The notes below the pieces were generated by a model. The model saw only the letters and a list, made by a program, of their open reading frames with translations, searched no databases and had not been told where the DNA came from. Both the position numbers and the translations under genes were made by a program. A stretch of DNA of 64,000 bases from CBDDEC01 sp965198045 (GTDB lineage: Bacteria > Chloroflexota > Dehalococcoidia > UBA2979), in contig CBDAOL010000010.1 of the NCBI GenBank assembly GCA_965198045.1, positions 62,001 to 126,000 of the forward strand, written 5' to 3'. This document shows positions 1-9,350 of this stretch, in pieces. Each line of letters begins with the position of its first letter. The first letter of the stretch is position 1.

Positions 1-2
1 TG

Positions 3-278
3 ATCTCGGGCTACGTCGTCGCCGCCTACCTCGCCGCCTCGGTGGCACAGCTCACCCCCGTCACGGAGTGGCTGCGCTACCTCTCGCTGTACTACTACTC
101 GGGCGGCGAGACCGTGCTGGTCGACGGCGTCGTGTGGTGGCACCAGGGGCTGCTGCTCATGGTCGCCGCCGTCACGACGTTGCTGGCGATGCGCGCGTTC
201 GAGGGGCGTGAGATCGACCTCGGTCGCTGGCAGTGGCGCGGTCTGCTGCGCGCCGGTGCTGCGGCGACGCTGCGCTGA
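3..278 (+). CDS. ABC-2 type transporter permease, C-terminal part
   Basis: The gene enters from the left edge and ends at TGA 276-278. The visible 91 residues form a hydrophobic stretch (ISGYVVAAYLAA), a short loop containing SLYYYSGG, a second membrane segment (GLLLMVAAVTTLLAM) and a basic tail. This last-helix layout is typical of ABC-2 permeases of drug or polysaccharide exporters, which work with a separate ATPase in the membrane. The ATPase would lie to the left of the window. The family call rests on the C-terminus only. Confidence 0.6.
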   Translation: MSGYVVAAYLAASVAQLTPVTEWLRYLSLYYYSGGETVLVDGVVWWHQGLLLMVAAVTTLLAMRAFEGREIDLGRWQWRGLLRAGAAATLR

Positions 279-346
279 CCTCGTTGCGCTGACCTCGAGG
301 GCGGCTCCCAGCCGAGGGCGCCACGCAGCTCGACCGTAAACACAGA

Positions 347-372
347 ACGGACCGCTCGCAAGAGCGGTCCGT
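347..372. terminator. bidirectional hairpin terminator between convergent genes
   Basis: A perfect 11-bp stem (ACGGACCGCTC / GAGCGGTCCGT) with a GCAA loop sits between the ABC-2 permease end and the 3' end of the convergent GGDEF gene. T-rich sequence is weak on both sides. Its position and symmetry suggest it serves both genes. Confidence 0.7.
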
Positions 373-377
373 TCGTA

Positions 378-2159
378 TCAGGTCACGTCATGCGACCCGA
401 TGGCGGTATCTGCCTGAATCCAGGAAGAACCTAGACCCAGGAGATGTTCCCAGCAGCAGCAACTGCTGGAAGGGCGGCAACCGCAGCACCGAGCGCGATC
501 CCCAGCCCAATTTTCATCTTCCGCCGCACAGGTGAATCCTTTCACCCCGTCCTCGACGCCATCGAGGACGACGGTGAACTCGTCGCCACCGAAGCGCGCG
601 AACGTGTCGCCCGCTCGCACGGTTGGGCTCATCCGCTTCGCGACGATGACCAGCAGGTCATCGCCAATGTGGTGGCCAAAGGTGTCGTTGACGGTCTTGA
701 ACCGATCGAGGTCGACGTACATCACGGCGACGCGCCCGCCTCGACCGTCGGCGGAGGCGAGCGCGTGCTCGAGGCGGTCGGTGAAGAGCGCCCGGTTGGG
801 CAGCTGGGTCAGCGGGTCATGGAAGGCCTGGTGGCGCAGCTGCAGCTCGAGGCCCTTTTGTTCAGTGACATCGTGCGCGGTGACCACGATCCCACCCACG
901 GCGGGCGTGGCGCTGAGGTTCTTGAGCACGGCCACATAATCGCGCCACTCGCTCTCGGGATGGTCGCGCATCCGCGCCTCAACCTCGACGGAGTAGTCCG
1001 CGTCATCGCTCATGTCTGCGAGCACGGCCTGGAAGCGGCTGATGTCCGAGGGATGGACCATCGTTTCCAGCGAATCGGTGCGGCTGCCGCGGCGGAAGGT
1101 CCCTGCGCGCTCCGGGATGAGCGACTGCATCGAGCCGTCGGCGTCGATCACGGCGACGATGCCGGGCGCGTGCTCGATGAGCGAGCGGAAGCGCTCTTCA
1201 CTGCGACTGAGCACCTCGCTCTGCTCCTGCAGGCGCAGTACGTCGGAACGTGCGCGATCGCTGTACTGACGCATCCCGAACCAGAGCACGCCGGCGGGGA
1301 GCGCGAAGATGATCACGCCGACCGGGCCCAGCGCCAGGTAGGACATCGCCATCGCATAGCCGGAGGCGGAGAGCGCCAGGTAGTGCGGTGCGAGCCACTG
1401 GAACTTCTCGTGCCAGACCTCGAAGGGGTTCCGTCGCGCGGCGATGGCGATGGCGCAGGCGACGATGACGCTGTTGACCAGGAACACCAGCAGCCCTGAA
1501 CCGAGGGCGGGCAGGAGTTGCACCAACACCCGTCCGGCCGAGGCCTCGCCGGCAACGAAGTCGAAGACGGCGGCGCCGAGGAAGGCCGCGAGGGCGACCG
1601 CGCCGACGCTGAGCAGCGCCTTGTGGATCTCGCCCCGCTCGAACAACCGCAGCGAGAGGTACATGCTCGCACCGCCGACGATGGCAGCTTCCGCCGGTCC
1701 GAACAGGATCGCGGTCGCGAACATCGGGACGAAGCTGACGGAGACGTTCGAGTCGCCAAAGAGGTCGGTTCGCAGCCGCTCGAGCGCCAGCGCCGAAGAC
1801 CCGAGCACGGCGAGGAGCAGCACGTCCTCCCACGTGGGTCCCTCTACGCGGCTGGTGGCATCGATGATGGCGAGGAGGGCCGGCACTACGGTGATCGCCG
1901 CGATGTAGAACGTCAGCGGCCACCCGGACGGCGCGAAGTGTGCGCCGAAACGACCAGACCATCCCCGGATGCGCGGGGTCTGCTGCACGTGATCTGCCTT
2001 CGTCCAGGCAGGCCGTCGCCTGCCATCACCTCGAACGGCTTCGTTCTCGGAGATCTTCGGCAGATTCAGATGGTTTCGGTACTCGACGCAGCTTATCCAC
2101 ACGTGGGTGGCAGCGGCTGTGGAAAACGTGACTGACGGGGCGCCCAGATGGCTGCTCAC
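378..2159 (-). CDS. membrane PAS-GGDEF protein with truncated GGDEF domain
   Basis: The N-terminal half has several membrane segments (for example LTFYIAAITVVPALLAII and PVGVIIFALPAGVLW), resembling a MASE-type sensor. A PAS domain follows (from about RFRSLIEHAPGIVAVIDAD to VVTAHDVTEQK), then the start of a GGDEF domain (HDPLTQLPNRALF, DLDRFKTVND, FARFGGDEFTVVLDGV). Diguanylate cyclases of this class make c-di-GMP. The domain stops about 16 residues after the GGDEF motif; the remaining ~45 residues are Cys/Trp-rich and unrelated, so the second half of the catalytic fold is missing and activity is doubtful. The true start is uncertain: the first ~57 residues look non-coding and a GTG at 1988 is a reasonable alternative. 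Confidence 0.7.
   Translation of the reverse strand: MSSHLGAPSVTFSTAAATHVWISCVEYRNHLNLPKISENEAVRGDGRRRPAWTKADHVQQTPRIRGWSGRFGAHFAPSGWPLTFYIAAITVVPALLAIIDATSRVEGPTWEDVLLLAVLGSSALALERLRTDLFGDSNVSVSFVPMFATAILFGPAEAAIVGGASMYLSLRLFERGEIHKALLSVGAVALAAFLGAAVFDFVAGEASAGRVLVQLLPALGSGLLVFLVNSVIVACAIAIAARRNPFEVWHEKFQWLAPHYLALSASGYAMAMSYLALGPVGVIIFALPAGVLWFGMRQYSDRARSDVLRLQEQSEVLSRSEERFRSLIEHAPGIVAVIDADGSMQSLIPERAGTFRRGSRTDSLETMVHPSDISRFQAVLADMSDDADYSVEVEARMRDHPESEWRDYVAVLKNLSATPAVGGIVVTAHDVTEQKGLELQLRHQAFHDPLTQLPNRALFTDRLEHALASADGRGGRVAVMYVDLDRFKTVNDTFGHHIGDDLLVIVAKRMSPTVRAGDTFARFGGDEFTVVLDGVEDGVKGFTCAAEDENWAGDRARCCGCRPSSSCCCWEHLLGLGSSWIQADTAIGSHDVT
431..517 (-). other. possible 28-residue hydrophobic peptide
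   Basis: Inside the non-homologous tail of the GGDEF gene, in another frame on the same strand, an ATG at 517 opens a 28-codon frame ending TAG at 431. It reads like a signal peptide or small membrane peptide (MKIGLGIALGAAVAALP...). It could be the start of whatever sequence replaced the GGDEF 3' half. No good ribosome binding site is visible, so this is a weak candidate. Confidence 0.15.
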
Positions 2160-2338
2160 ACACCTTCACGGCCCCGCCAGTCACGGACTCAGCTTAACGA
2201 AGTCCACACTGAATCGCTAATCCGTCTGAGCGAATTCGCTTGAGCGCCGGGTGCGAAGCTCGCACCCCGAGGTCCTGATGCATTCCTCACACGGCACGCG
2301 ATACGTTGTAGTCCGAGCAGGTGGAGCGGAGCATCGGA

Positions 2339-3001
2339 ATGCGTGTCCTCGTCGTTGAAGATGAGCGGGACCTCGCCGCAGCGATCGTGCGAGGGCTTCG
2401 CGACGCCGGGATCTCGGTCGACGAAGCGCACGACGGCGACGAGGCGCTGGAGAAGGCCGATCTAGCGCCCTACGACGTGATTCTGCTGGACCGCGATCTG
2501 CCAAGACGCCACGGCGACGAGGTCTGCCGTGAGCTGCGCGCGGCCGACCATCCCGCGCGCATCCTGATGCTGACCGCCGCCGCGTCGATCACGGATCGTG
2601 TCGATGGTCTCGATCTGGGCGCCGATGACTACCTCGGCAAGCCGTTCGACTTCGAAGAGTTGAAAGCGCGCATCCGTGCGCTGTCACGCCGGCCAGCCAC
2701 CGCGCAGCAGGCGATCCTCGAGGCGGCGGGCATCCGCCTCGATCCCGCGCGACGGCGCGTGGAGCGCGACGGGCGATTGGTCGAACTGGCGCCGAAGGAG
2801 TTCGCGGTGCTCGAGGTGCTCCTGCGCGCCGAAGGCGGAGTGGTGAGCGCGGAGCAGTTGTTGGACCGCGCGTGGGACGAGCACGCTGACCTGTTCACCA
2901 ACGCGGTCCGCGTCACCGTGATGACGCTGCGCAAGCGCCTGGGCGAACCGCCCGTGATTGACACGGTGGTGGGCGCCGGCTATCGCATCGAGGGCGACTA
3001 G
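2339..3001 (+). CDS. OmpR/PhoB-family response regulator
   Basis: This 220-residue DNA-binding regulator is the output half of a two-component pair with the kinase at 3087. The receiver domain (about residues 1-115) shows the acidic pair in MRVLVVEDERD, the phospho-acceptor Asp in DVILLDRDLP, the switch Thr in ILMLTAA and the Lys in LGKPFDFEEL. The winged-helix domain follows (LAPKEFAVLEVLLRAEGGVVS, then VTVMTLRKRLG and VVGAGYRIEG). The start at 2339 was chosen because homology begins exactly there and a GGAGCGGA purine run precedes it. The promoter lies in the ~180-bp divergent gap shared with the GGDEF gene. Confidence 0.9.
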   Translation: MRVLVVEDERDLAAAIVRGLRDAGISVDEAHDGDEALEKADLAPYDVILLDRDLPRRHGDEVCRELRAADHPARILMLTAAASITDRVDGLDLGADDYLGKPFDFEELKARIRALSRRPATAQQAILEAAGIRLDPARRRVERDGRLVELAPKEFAVLEVLLRAEGGVVSAEQLLDRAWDEHADLFTNAVRVTVMTLRKRLGEPPVIDTVVGAGYRIEGD

Positions 3002-3086
3002 CTCATTCCCGACCGTGGTCTGAGCACGGGGCCTTACACCACGCTTACCCTCGGCCTGCTGAACTGTGATCCTCAACGGAGGCGCG

Positions 3087-4291
3087 ATGCGCGCGGCGAG
3101 CATCCGAGTACGGCTCACCCTCTGGTACGGCGGCATGGTGCTGCTGGCCGGCTTCTTGCTGCTCAGCATCAACTTCATTGTCACGAGCCAGAACTTCCCA
3201 TCGAGCGGCGATCAGTTCCGGGAGGATGTCGCAGCGCGCGCGGGCCTGCCGCCAGAGGCGTTGGCGCGCAGCGAACAGTTCCAGCTCAATCCCCGTCCCC
3301 GAGGTGGCGGGGGGCGCATTCCGCTGGCGGTCCCCGCCGGCGCGTTACTCGACGACGTGCGTGAGGAGCTGCGGGCGGACACCCTCGAGGGCTGGTGATC
3401 CAGTCGTCGCTGGCGATGCTGGGCCTGGCGATCGCATCGGTCGGCTTCGGCTGGTGGATCGCCGGCCGCATGCTGCGACCGATCACCGACATCACCGCGA
3501 CCGCACGACGCATCTCAGAACAGCGTCTCGACGAGCGCGTCGACCTGAGCGGTCCGCCCGACGAGCTTCAGGAGCTCGCCGATCAGTTCGACGTCATGCT
3601 CGATCGCATCGAGGGCTCGTTCGAGTCCCAGCGCGCGTTCGTCTCGAACGCCTCGCACGAGCTACGGACGCCCCTGGCGATCATGCGCACGGAGCTCGAT
3701 GTGACGACGGCCGGCGTGCCGAGCGATGACCAGTGGCGTGCGTCGGCCGAGGTGCTTCGCCGCGCCGTCGATCGCTCCGAGGAGCTGATCGATGGACTGC
3801 TGGTGCTCGCGCGAGCCGACAGCCCGCTGAGCGCCGACGAGCGGCTGGACATCGAACCGCTCGCCCGCGCGGCCGTGGCGGCGCAGACCGCCGCCGCCGG
3901 GCAGCGCAACATCGTCGCGACCGTCGACGCGTCCAGCGCCGAGGTGCTCGGTGACCGGGTGCTCCTCGAACGCTTGCTCGACAACCTGGTCGAGAACGCG
4001 GTGCGTCACAACGTCGACGACGGGCGGCTGCTCGTGAGCGTCGGCGCAGACGGCGACCATGCCATCGTGGTGGTCGAGAACAGCGGCGCCCTCATCCCGG
4101 AGGCAGAGGTCGAGGGTCTCTTCGACCGCTTCGCGCGTGGTGTCGAGGCCACGCGTACCGGCAGCGAAGGCCACGGTCTCGGCCTGGCGATCGTGCGTGC
4201 GGTGGCGCAGCACCACGGTGGCACTGCGGTTGCTCTTGCGCTGCCCGGTGGTGGGCTCAGCGTCGAGGTGCGGTTGCCGAGGGCGGATTAG
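3087..4291 (+). CDS. sensor histidine kinase, single frameshift
   Basis: Partner kinase of the upstream regulator, 85 bp downstream. It has membrane segment 1 (VLLAGFLLLSINFIV), a ~65-residue external loop, membrane segment 2 (SSLAMLGLAIASVGFGWWI), HAMP (RMLRPITDITATARRI), an HisKA H-box (FVSNASHELRTPLAIM) and an HATPase domain with N-box (LDNLVENAVRHN) and G-boxes (GHGLGLAIVRAV). The frame breaks near 3393: one base is missing and translation stops at 3398, just before membrane segment 2. Restoring it gives a normal 401-residue kinase (LEGLVIQSSLAM). The start at 3087 follows ACGGAGG. The ligand is unknown. Confidence 0.85.
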
Positions 4292-4322
4292 CGCCCTCCT
4301 GGATCGAGCGCGCGGTTGCCCC

Positions 4323-5366
4323 TCAACCGGCCGGCGCGCAGGCCGTCATGACGGCACGCACCGCGTCGAGACTGGGGCCGGCCGCCACCACGCGCACGAT
4401 GGCGGTGTCGAGGCCCTCGGCGAGCGCGAGGAAGGCGTCGCGTGCGCCCTCGGCGGGGCCGTAGTAACCGACCGAACGCAGGAGATCGTCCGGGCAGGCG
4501 TCCACGAGCTCGTCGTAACCGGCGCCCTCGCTGCGCATGTGGTCGAGCGCGAGCAGCTCCTCGCTGAACCCGGCGCGCTCGAAGTGAGCGCGGTAGCCGA
4601 AGCGCCGCTCGCGCTCGGTCGGCACGGTCTGGCCGAGCGCATAGCCCAGCGCCGCGCGGCCGAAGGAGCGCCGCGCCACCGCCTCGTCGTCGTCGACGCA
4701 GATGCGGATGTACTCGGAGAACCGGACCGCCGCGGGGTCGCGCCCGACCCGCGCCGCACCCTCGGCGACGCGCTCACGACTCCAGGCGATCTGCTCGGGC
4801 GTGCACCAGTTGAGCGCGATGCCATTGGCCAGCTCGCCGCCTAGGCGCAGCATCTCCGGCCCGAGCGCGCCCAGGTAGACCGGCGTCTCCGGCGCCGGGC
4901 TGATGCCGAGCTGCACCTGGCGCAACGTCAGCGCCTCGCCCTCGATATTCACGACTTCGCCGCCGAGGAGTGCCTGCAGCGCCGCGAGGTAGTCGCGCAT
5001 CACGGCCAGCGTCGAGGAGGTGCGGATCCCGAGGTTGCGGCGTGTTTCGGGACGATAGATGCCGCCTGATCCGATGCCCAGGATGAAGCGTCCGCCGGTA
5101 AGGGCGGAGACGGTGCCGGCTGAGACGGCGAACCCGACCGGGTTGCGGTAGGCGACCGGCGCGACGGCGATACCCGTGCCCAGGCCGCCCGGCGTCACCT
5201 CGGCGCTCGCCTGCCACCGCAGTGAGCAGAGCTGGAACGCGTCGAGGCCCGCGCCCTCCGGCGTCCACAGGCTCTCATAGCCGAGCTCCGCGGCTTCGCG
5301 TGAAAGCTGCCGCTGGTCGTCGAAGTCGAGTCCCAGCGAGGCGTCGAGTCCGAGGCCGATCTCCAT
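4323..5366 (-). CDS. LLM-class F420/FMN-dependent oxidoreductase
   Basis: A 347-residue luciferase-like TIM-barrel protein (MEIGLGLDASLGLDF..., SLWTPEGAG, GGRFILGIGSGG, SPAPETPVYLGALGPEMLRLGGELANG). This family transfers hydride or performs monooxygenation with F420 or FMN; the substrate cannot be read from sequence. The start at 5366 is where family homology begins. It is one of three LLM proteins in the first 20 kb. Confidence 0.85.
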   Translation of the reverse strand: MEIGLGLDASLGLDFDDQRQLSREAAELGYESLWTPEGAGLDAFQLCSLRWQASAEVTPGGLGTGIAVAPVAYRNPVGFAVSAGTVSALTGGRFILGIGSGGIYRPETRRNLGIRTSSTLAVMRDYLAALQALLGGEVVNIEGEALTLRQVQLGISPAPETPVYLGALGPEMLRLGGELANGIALNWCTPEQIAWSRERVAEGAARVGRDPAAVRFSEYIRICVDDDEAVARRSFGRAALGYALGQTVPTERERRFGYRAHFERAGFSEELLALDHMRSEGAGYDELVDACPDDLLRSVGYYGPAEGARDAFLALAEGLDTAIVRVVAAGPSLDAVRAVMTACAPAG

Positions 5367-5499
5367 CGTCGCGCTCCGATCCGCGGGCCGGAGGCGGCGG
5401 CCTCCGCACGTGGCGAGCATCCTAGCGCGATCGCGCTATGCTCTCGCCGCGAACGATGTCGAACGCCGACGTCGTGACGGGTCCGACCGGGGAGGGACG

Positions 5500-5934
5500 A
5501 TGTTCACGCGACTCGACCACGTGGGGTTGGTAGCGCCGACGATCGAGGAGGCGCAGGCCATCCTCGGCGACACGATGGGGCTGGTCATCGACAAGGACCG
5601 GTCAAACTGGCCCGACGGCAGCTACTTCGAGCCGGAGGAGACGTACAACTACTTCTTCAAGGTCGGCGAGGGTGAGACGGTCGTCGAGGTGCTGATCCCG
5701 GCTGTTGACGCGACCAGCGGCACGGCGCGCTACCTGGAGAACCGCGGACCGGGGCTGCATCACATTTGCTTCGCGTGCGAGGACGTGCACGGGGAGGCTG
5801 AGCGGCTGCGCTCGAAGGGCCTCTCGGAGATCGATCTGCCGCGCACGGAGGATGGCCGTCGCACGGTGGCGTTCTTCCACCCGAAGTCGACCGGCGGCGT
5901 GCTGACAGAACTCGTCCCGCTGCGCGACCGCTAG
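5500..5934 (+). CDS. VOC-family protein, methylmalonyl-CoA epimerase-like
   Basis: A 144-residue protein with the beta-alpha-beta-beta-beta repeats of the vicinal oxygen chelate fold. Candidate metal ligands are visible: His in RLDHVGLV, Glu in ETVVEVLIP, His in PGLHHICFACED and Glu in GVLTELVP, which is the arrangement of methylmalonyl-CoA epimerase and glyoxalase I. GGAGGGA at 5491 fixes the ATG at 5500. Epimerase is plausible given the CoA-ester metabolism nearby, but substrate is unproven. Confidence 0.8.
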   Translation: MFTRLDHVGLVAPTIEEAQAILGDTMGLVIDKDRSNWPDGSYFEPEETYNYFFKVGEGETVVEVLIPAVDATSGTARYLENRGPGLHHICFACEDVHGEAERLRSKGLSEIDLPRTEDGRRTVAFFHPKSTGGVLTELVPLRDR

Positions 5935-5961
5935 CCAACACGGCCGAGGCCACACGTACAG

Positions 5962-5985
5962 ACGAGGCGGCTCGTGCCGCCTCGT
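5962..5985 (+). terminator. intrinsic terminator after the VOC gene
   Basis: A perfect 10-bp GC-rich stem (ACGAGGCGGC / GCCGCCTCGT) with a TCGT loop lies 27 bp past the VOC stop. Nothing else recognisable lies in the 330-bp gap to 6264. Confidence 0.65.
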
Positions 5986-6263
5986 TCGTCGTCTCCGCGC
6001 GTTCGTAACGTGGAACAGGTGGGTGCCGGGAGCCCCCGGGATCAACGGCCTGCCCCGCCAGCGCGCCGTCGATTCGCTGCGGTGGCCCCCGGCTCACCTG
6101 TGCGGCCCTCCGAAGAGGGTCCGGGCGTTTGGAAACTCCGGCGCTACCGCCGTGCGCCTCTAGAGTCCCCGCCCGCGCGGGATTCTAGCCCCTTGCGAGA
6201 GGCGCATGCCGTCTCTGTCTGCCCATATCACGTCTGAATCTGTCTGAGCGGGCGGATCTCGCC

Positions 6264-7265
6264 TCAGGCGAGTTCGAAGACGAGCACGCTCGTGACCACG
6301 TAGAGACCGACGAGCATCAACGCCTCGAAGGTGAAGAAGCGGCCGGGCCGCCCTCGCTCCTGGGTCACGAGCGCGAGGATCACGACCGCCGTCATCAGCA
6401 TGGCGGCCAGCGCGGTGAAGACGTGCACCGTCGAGACATCTGCCCACAGCGGTCCGTTCGTGTATGCCACGTCGTCCAGGAACAGCACGAAGCCCATGTT
6501 GAACAGGTTGCTCCCGAGCACGTTGCTGATCGCGAGCTCCGGCGCGCCGATGCGGATCGCCGCAATCGAGGCGGCCAGCTCCGGCAGCGAGGTCGAGAGC
6601 GCGAGGAACTGCGTGCCCACAAAGCTGCGCTCGAAGCCCAGCTCCGCGGCGAGATCGTCGCCGACGTTGGCCAGCCAGATCGCCGCGGCGACGACCGTGA
6701 CCGCAGCCATGCCGTACTCCGTAGCCGCTCGCCGCAGCGTCTGCTTCGGCTCGTCTTCGCCGTCGCCACCGTCGGTGCCGCGCTCGATGCGGTAGACCAT
6801 GAACATCGAAATGGCGAACACCGCGACGATCACGATCGAGACCGGGCTCAGGATCCACTCGCTGGCGAAGTCCACCTCGTGGTGGATGAAGACGCCCGCG
6901 CCCGCGAAGCCGATCGCAAGGATGCCGAGCGCGGCCACGACGACCGAGGTGATGCTGACGCGGTTGAGCAGCGGTCCGTCACGCCAGAAGAAGTCCAGCA
7001 GCCCGATGATCAGTAGGTTGAAGAGGTTGGAGCCGAATGCGTCACCGGCCGCGAGGTCCGGCTCGTCGAGCAATGCGATCGAGGAGATGCCGGTGCCGAG
7101 CTCCGGCAGCGAGGTCGCCGTCGCGAGCATGACGACGCCGACGAAGGTGCGTCCGAGGCCGGTGCGGATGGCGATGGTGTCGGCGGCCTGCGCCATGAAC
7201 TGCGCGGCGATGAGGATGACGGCGGCCGCGGCGGCCAGCTGTATCCAGAGGACGGTGACGTCCAT
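6264..7265 (-). CDS. sodium/calcium antiporter, CaCA family
   Basis: A 333-residue, roughly ten-helix membrane protein with the two inverted alpha-repeats of the Ca2+:cation antiporter family: ATATSLPELGTGISSI with GSNLFNLLIIG in the first half, and ALSTSLPELAASIAAI with GSNLFNMGFVLF in the second. These repeats line the cation site. The halves are joined by an acidic loop (RGTDGGDGEDEP). Length and motifs match YrbG-type proteins. Ca2+ or another divalent cation would be exported in exchange for Na+ or H+. Confidence 0.9.
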   Translation of the reverse strand: MDVTVLWIQLAAAAAVILIAAQFMAQAADTIAIRTGLGRTFVGVVMLATATSLPELGTGISSIALLDEPDLAAGDAFGSNLFNLLIIGLLDFFWRDGPLLNRVSITSVVVAALGILAIGFAGAGVFIHHEVDFASEWILSPVSIVIVAVFAISMFMVYRIERGTDGGDGEDEPKQTLRRAATEYGMAAVTVVAAAIWLANVGDDLAAELGFERSFVGTQFLALSTSLPELAASIAAIRIGAPELAISNVLGSNLFNMGFVLFLDDVAYTNGPLWADVSTVHVFTALAAMLMTAVVILALVTQERGRPGRFFTFEALMLVGLYVVTSVLVFELA

Positions 7266-7360
7266 CGGCCCTCCGGCTCGCCCGCCGTTACGATGCGCGG
7301 AAGGTAGCAGTCGCCACGCTCACGCGCTCGCGGGCCCGGCGCGCACCTCCTGGGGGGAGT

Positions 7361-7960
7361 ATGAGCAGCGTTGAGGCACGTCGCGCGACGCTCGACGCTA
7401 CGGAAGCGATCGCCGAGGTCCTGGCACGGGCGTTCGATGACGATCCGCTCATGAACTGGATCATCCTCGACGAGGGCCACCGGGCGGAGCATCTGCGCAC
7501 GCTGTTCCGCGTGGTCTCCCGCTACGCCTACCTCGAACACGACGCGTCCTGGATCCTCGAGGATGGCAGCGGCGCGTCGGTCTGGCGTCCGCCGGGAATC
7601 GGGCAACCGGACGCGATCTCACAGATCGCAGAGCTCTGGCCCAAGATCACTGACACTGTGCGCTCCGGGGCGCTCGGCAAGCTGATGGAGGGCCGGCATC
7701 CGAAGGAGCCGGACCACTATTACCTGCTCGCCATCGGTGTGGACCCCGCACTCCAGGGCGGTGGGCGCGGATCGACGCTGATTCGCACGAACCTCGACAT
7801 CTGCGACACCGAGGGCATCCCGGCGTACCTCGAGAACTCGAAGGAGCGGAACCTGCCGTTCTACGAGCGCCACGGCTTCCGCGTGACGGAAGAACACACG
7901 CTGCCCAATGGCGGTCCGCCGCTCTGGCTGATGTGGCGCGAGCCTCGCTCGTCGAGCTAG
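7361..7960 (+). CDS. GNAT-family N-acetyltransferase
   Basis: A 199-residue protein with the GNAT fold: N-terminal ARAFDDDPLMNWII, the acetyl-CoA-binding motif after strand 4 (LLAIGVDPALQGGGRGSTLI) and the C-terminal PFYERHGFRVTEEH. This layout is common in GNATs acting on small amines. GGGGGAGT directly precedes ATG 7361. The acceptor is unknown. Confidence 0.85.
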   Translation: MSSVEARRATLDATEAIAEVLARAFDDDPLMNWIILDEGHRAEHLRTLFRVVSRYAYLEHDASWILEDGSGASVWRPPGIGQPDAISQIAELWPKITDTVRSGALGKLMEGRHPKEPDHYYLLAIGVDPALQGGGRGSTLIRTNLDICDTEGIPAYLENSKERNLPFYERHGFRVTEEHTLPNGGPPLWLMWREPRSSS

Positions 7961-7964
7961 CGGC

Positions 7965-8932
7965 TCAGCGCACCTCCGCGTCGGCGCGGGCGGCGGCGGC
8001 GAAGGCGCGGGCGATCGAGGCTTCGCGGTCGTCGCGCTCGATCAGCGGGGCGGCCAGCACCTCCCCGACACCGGCCTCGATCATCGCGACGAACTGGGCC
8101 GCGACTTCGTCTTCGCTGCCCGAGATGACGAGGTCGTCGAGCAGCTCGTCTGAATAGCCCTCGGCGGCGTCGGGGAAGCCCGCGGCGGCGAACATCTGCT
8201 GGTAGAAGGGGACCTGCGCGTAGAAGCTGATCTGCTCGCGTGCGAGCGCGCGCACGGCGTCGCGATCCTCCGAGACCGCATACGGCACGTGCGCGATCAG
8301 CGGAACGTCGCTCGCTGTGCGACCGGCGCGTTCCGCCCCACGCGCGATCGCCGGCAGCGCCTCGTCGAGGAGGAAGCGCAGCGGCGACATCCAGGAGATC
8401 GCGCCGTCTGCCAGCTCGCCGCAGGCCTCGTACGACCCGAGGCGCAGCGCGGAGGCGATGATCGGCAGTGGCCGCGGTTCGCCCAGCCGCGAGCGGGCGG
8501 TCCAGTGCTCGCCCTCGAAGTCCACTTCGCCCTCGTGCAGGAGCGCGCGGAGCACGGTCAGGTACTCGCGGAGGTGGCTGAGCGGGGTGCGCCAATCGAC
8601 GCCGAAGCCTCGCGTCATGCCGCCATGGTGCGAGGGCCCGACGCCGAGGCGAATGCGCCCGGGGCCGATCTGGTCGAGCGCGAGCGCCTGTTGTGCGGCG
8701 GTCACGGGATGCCGCGGCCAGGTCGGGATGATCGCGGTGCCGAGGGTGATCGAGTCGGTCTGCGCAAGCGCCGCCGCGTAGCTCGTCAGCACCTCGGCGC
8801 CGCCAGCGCCGCCGACGGTCGACCACGCCGAGCGCAGACCCGCCGCCTCTGCCTGCTGCACCTGCGCGACCAGCGAAGGTGCGTCGAACGCCTGGATCGA
8901 TACGGCGACCGCGCGGGCCCGGTGAGTGTCAT
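7965..8932 (-). CDS. LLM-class flavin/F420 oxidoreductase, frameshift near start
   Basis: A luciferase-like oxidoreductase of about 322 residues. It has strong family signatures (LGTAIIPTWPRHPV, RLGVGPSHHGGM, REYLTVLRALLHEGEVDFEGEH, LPIIASALRLG). The expected start, ATG 8932, has a good GAGGAG site and overlaps the stop of the VOC gene (ATGA), pointing to translational coupling. That ATG is in a different frame from the body: one base appears missing around 8915-8922, within the first ten codons. No alternative in-frame start with a ribosome site is visible. Confidence 0.75.
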
Positions 8933-9348
8933 CTGTGCTCCTCGTCTGCCGCGCTTCGCGCTCCGGTGAACAGCGTGGTCTCGTCGACGAAACAGAGCGG
9001 GCTGCCGAACGGGTCACGGCAGTAGAACGACCGCTCGCCCCATGGTTGCACCGAGATCGTGTTGTCGGGCGCGTCCGGCCGGTCCTCGAGGAATAGTCCA
9101 GCGCCCGCCGCCTGCGCCCGCGCGAACACTGCCTCGAGGTCATCCACGGCGAAGTACGTGATGTCCGGGTTCGGGCGGAACTCGCGGTCGTGCGTCGAGG
9201 GGTCGACGACCGCGAGGATGGTGCCGCCGGCATGGAAGTACGGGCGTCCCGGCGCCGAGTGGTCGGCAGCGATGCCGAGCACCGCCTTGTAGAACTCGAC
9301 GGCACGATCGAGGTCGGGCACCGGCAGCGCAACGCGGAAGAGGCGCAC
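8929..9348 (-). CDS. VOC-family (glyoxalase/bleomycin resistance-like) protein
   Basis: A 139-residue single VOC module (MRLFRVALPVPDLDRAVEFY start, CRDPFGSPLCFVDE end). It is translationally coupled to the downstream LLM oxidoreductase through an ATGA overlap, so the two may act in one pathway. Residues such as GRPYFHAGG and RDPFGSPL are typical of the family; no substrate can be assigned. Confidence 0.8.
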   Translation of the reverse strand: MRLFRVALPVPDLDRAVEFYKAVLGIAADHSAPGRPYFHAGGTILAVVDPSTHDREFRPNPDITYFAVDDLEAVFARAQAAGAGLFLEDRPDAPDNTISVQPWGERSFYCRDPFGSPLCFVDETTLFTGARSAADEEHR

Positions 9349-9350
9349 AC

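Noticed and set aside
444..1499. Long plus-strand open frame opposite the GGDEF gene
   Set aside because: It is the antisense shadow of the PAS-GGDEF gene; composition is high-GC third-position bias of the other strand and no family is recognisable.
3393..3398. Second selenocysteine or programmed frameshift in the histidine kinase
   Set aside because: The continuation is in a different frame, so TGA readthrough does not help; no slippery heptamer is present. A missing base explains it better.
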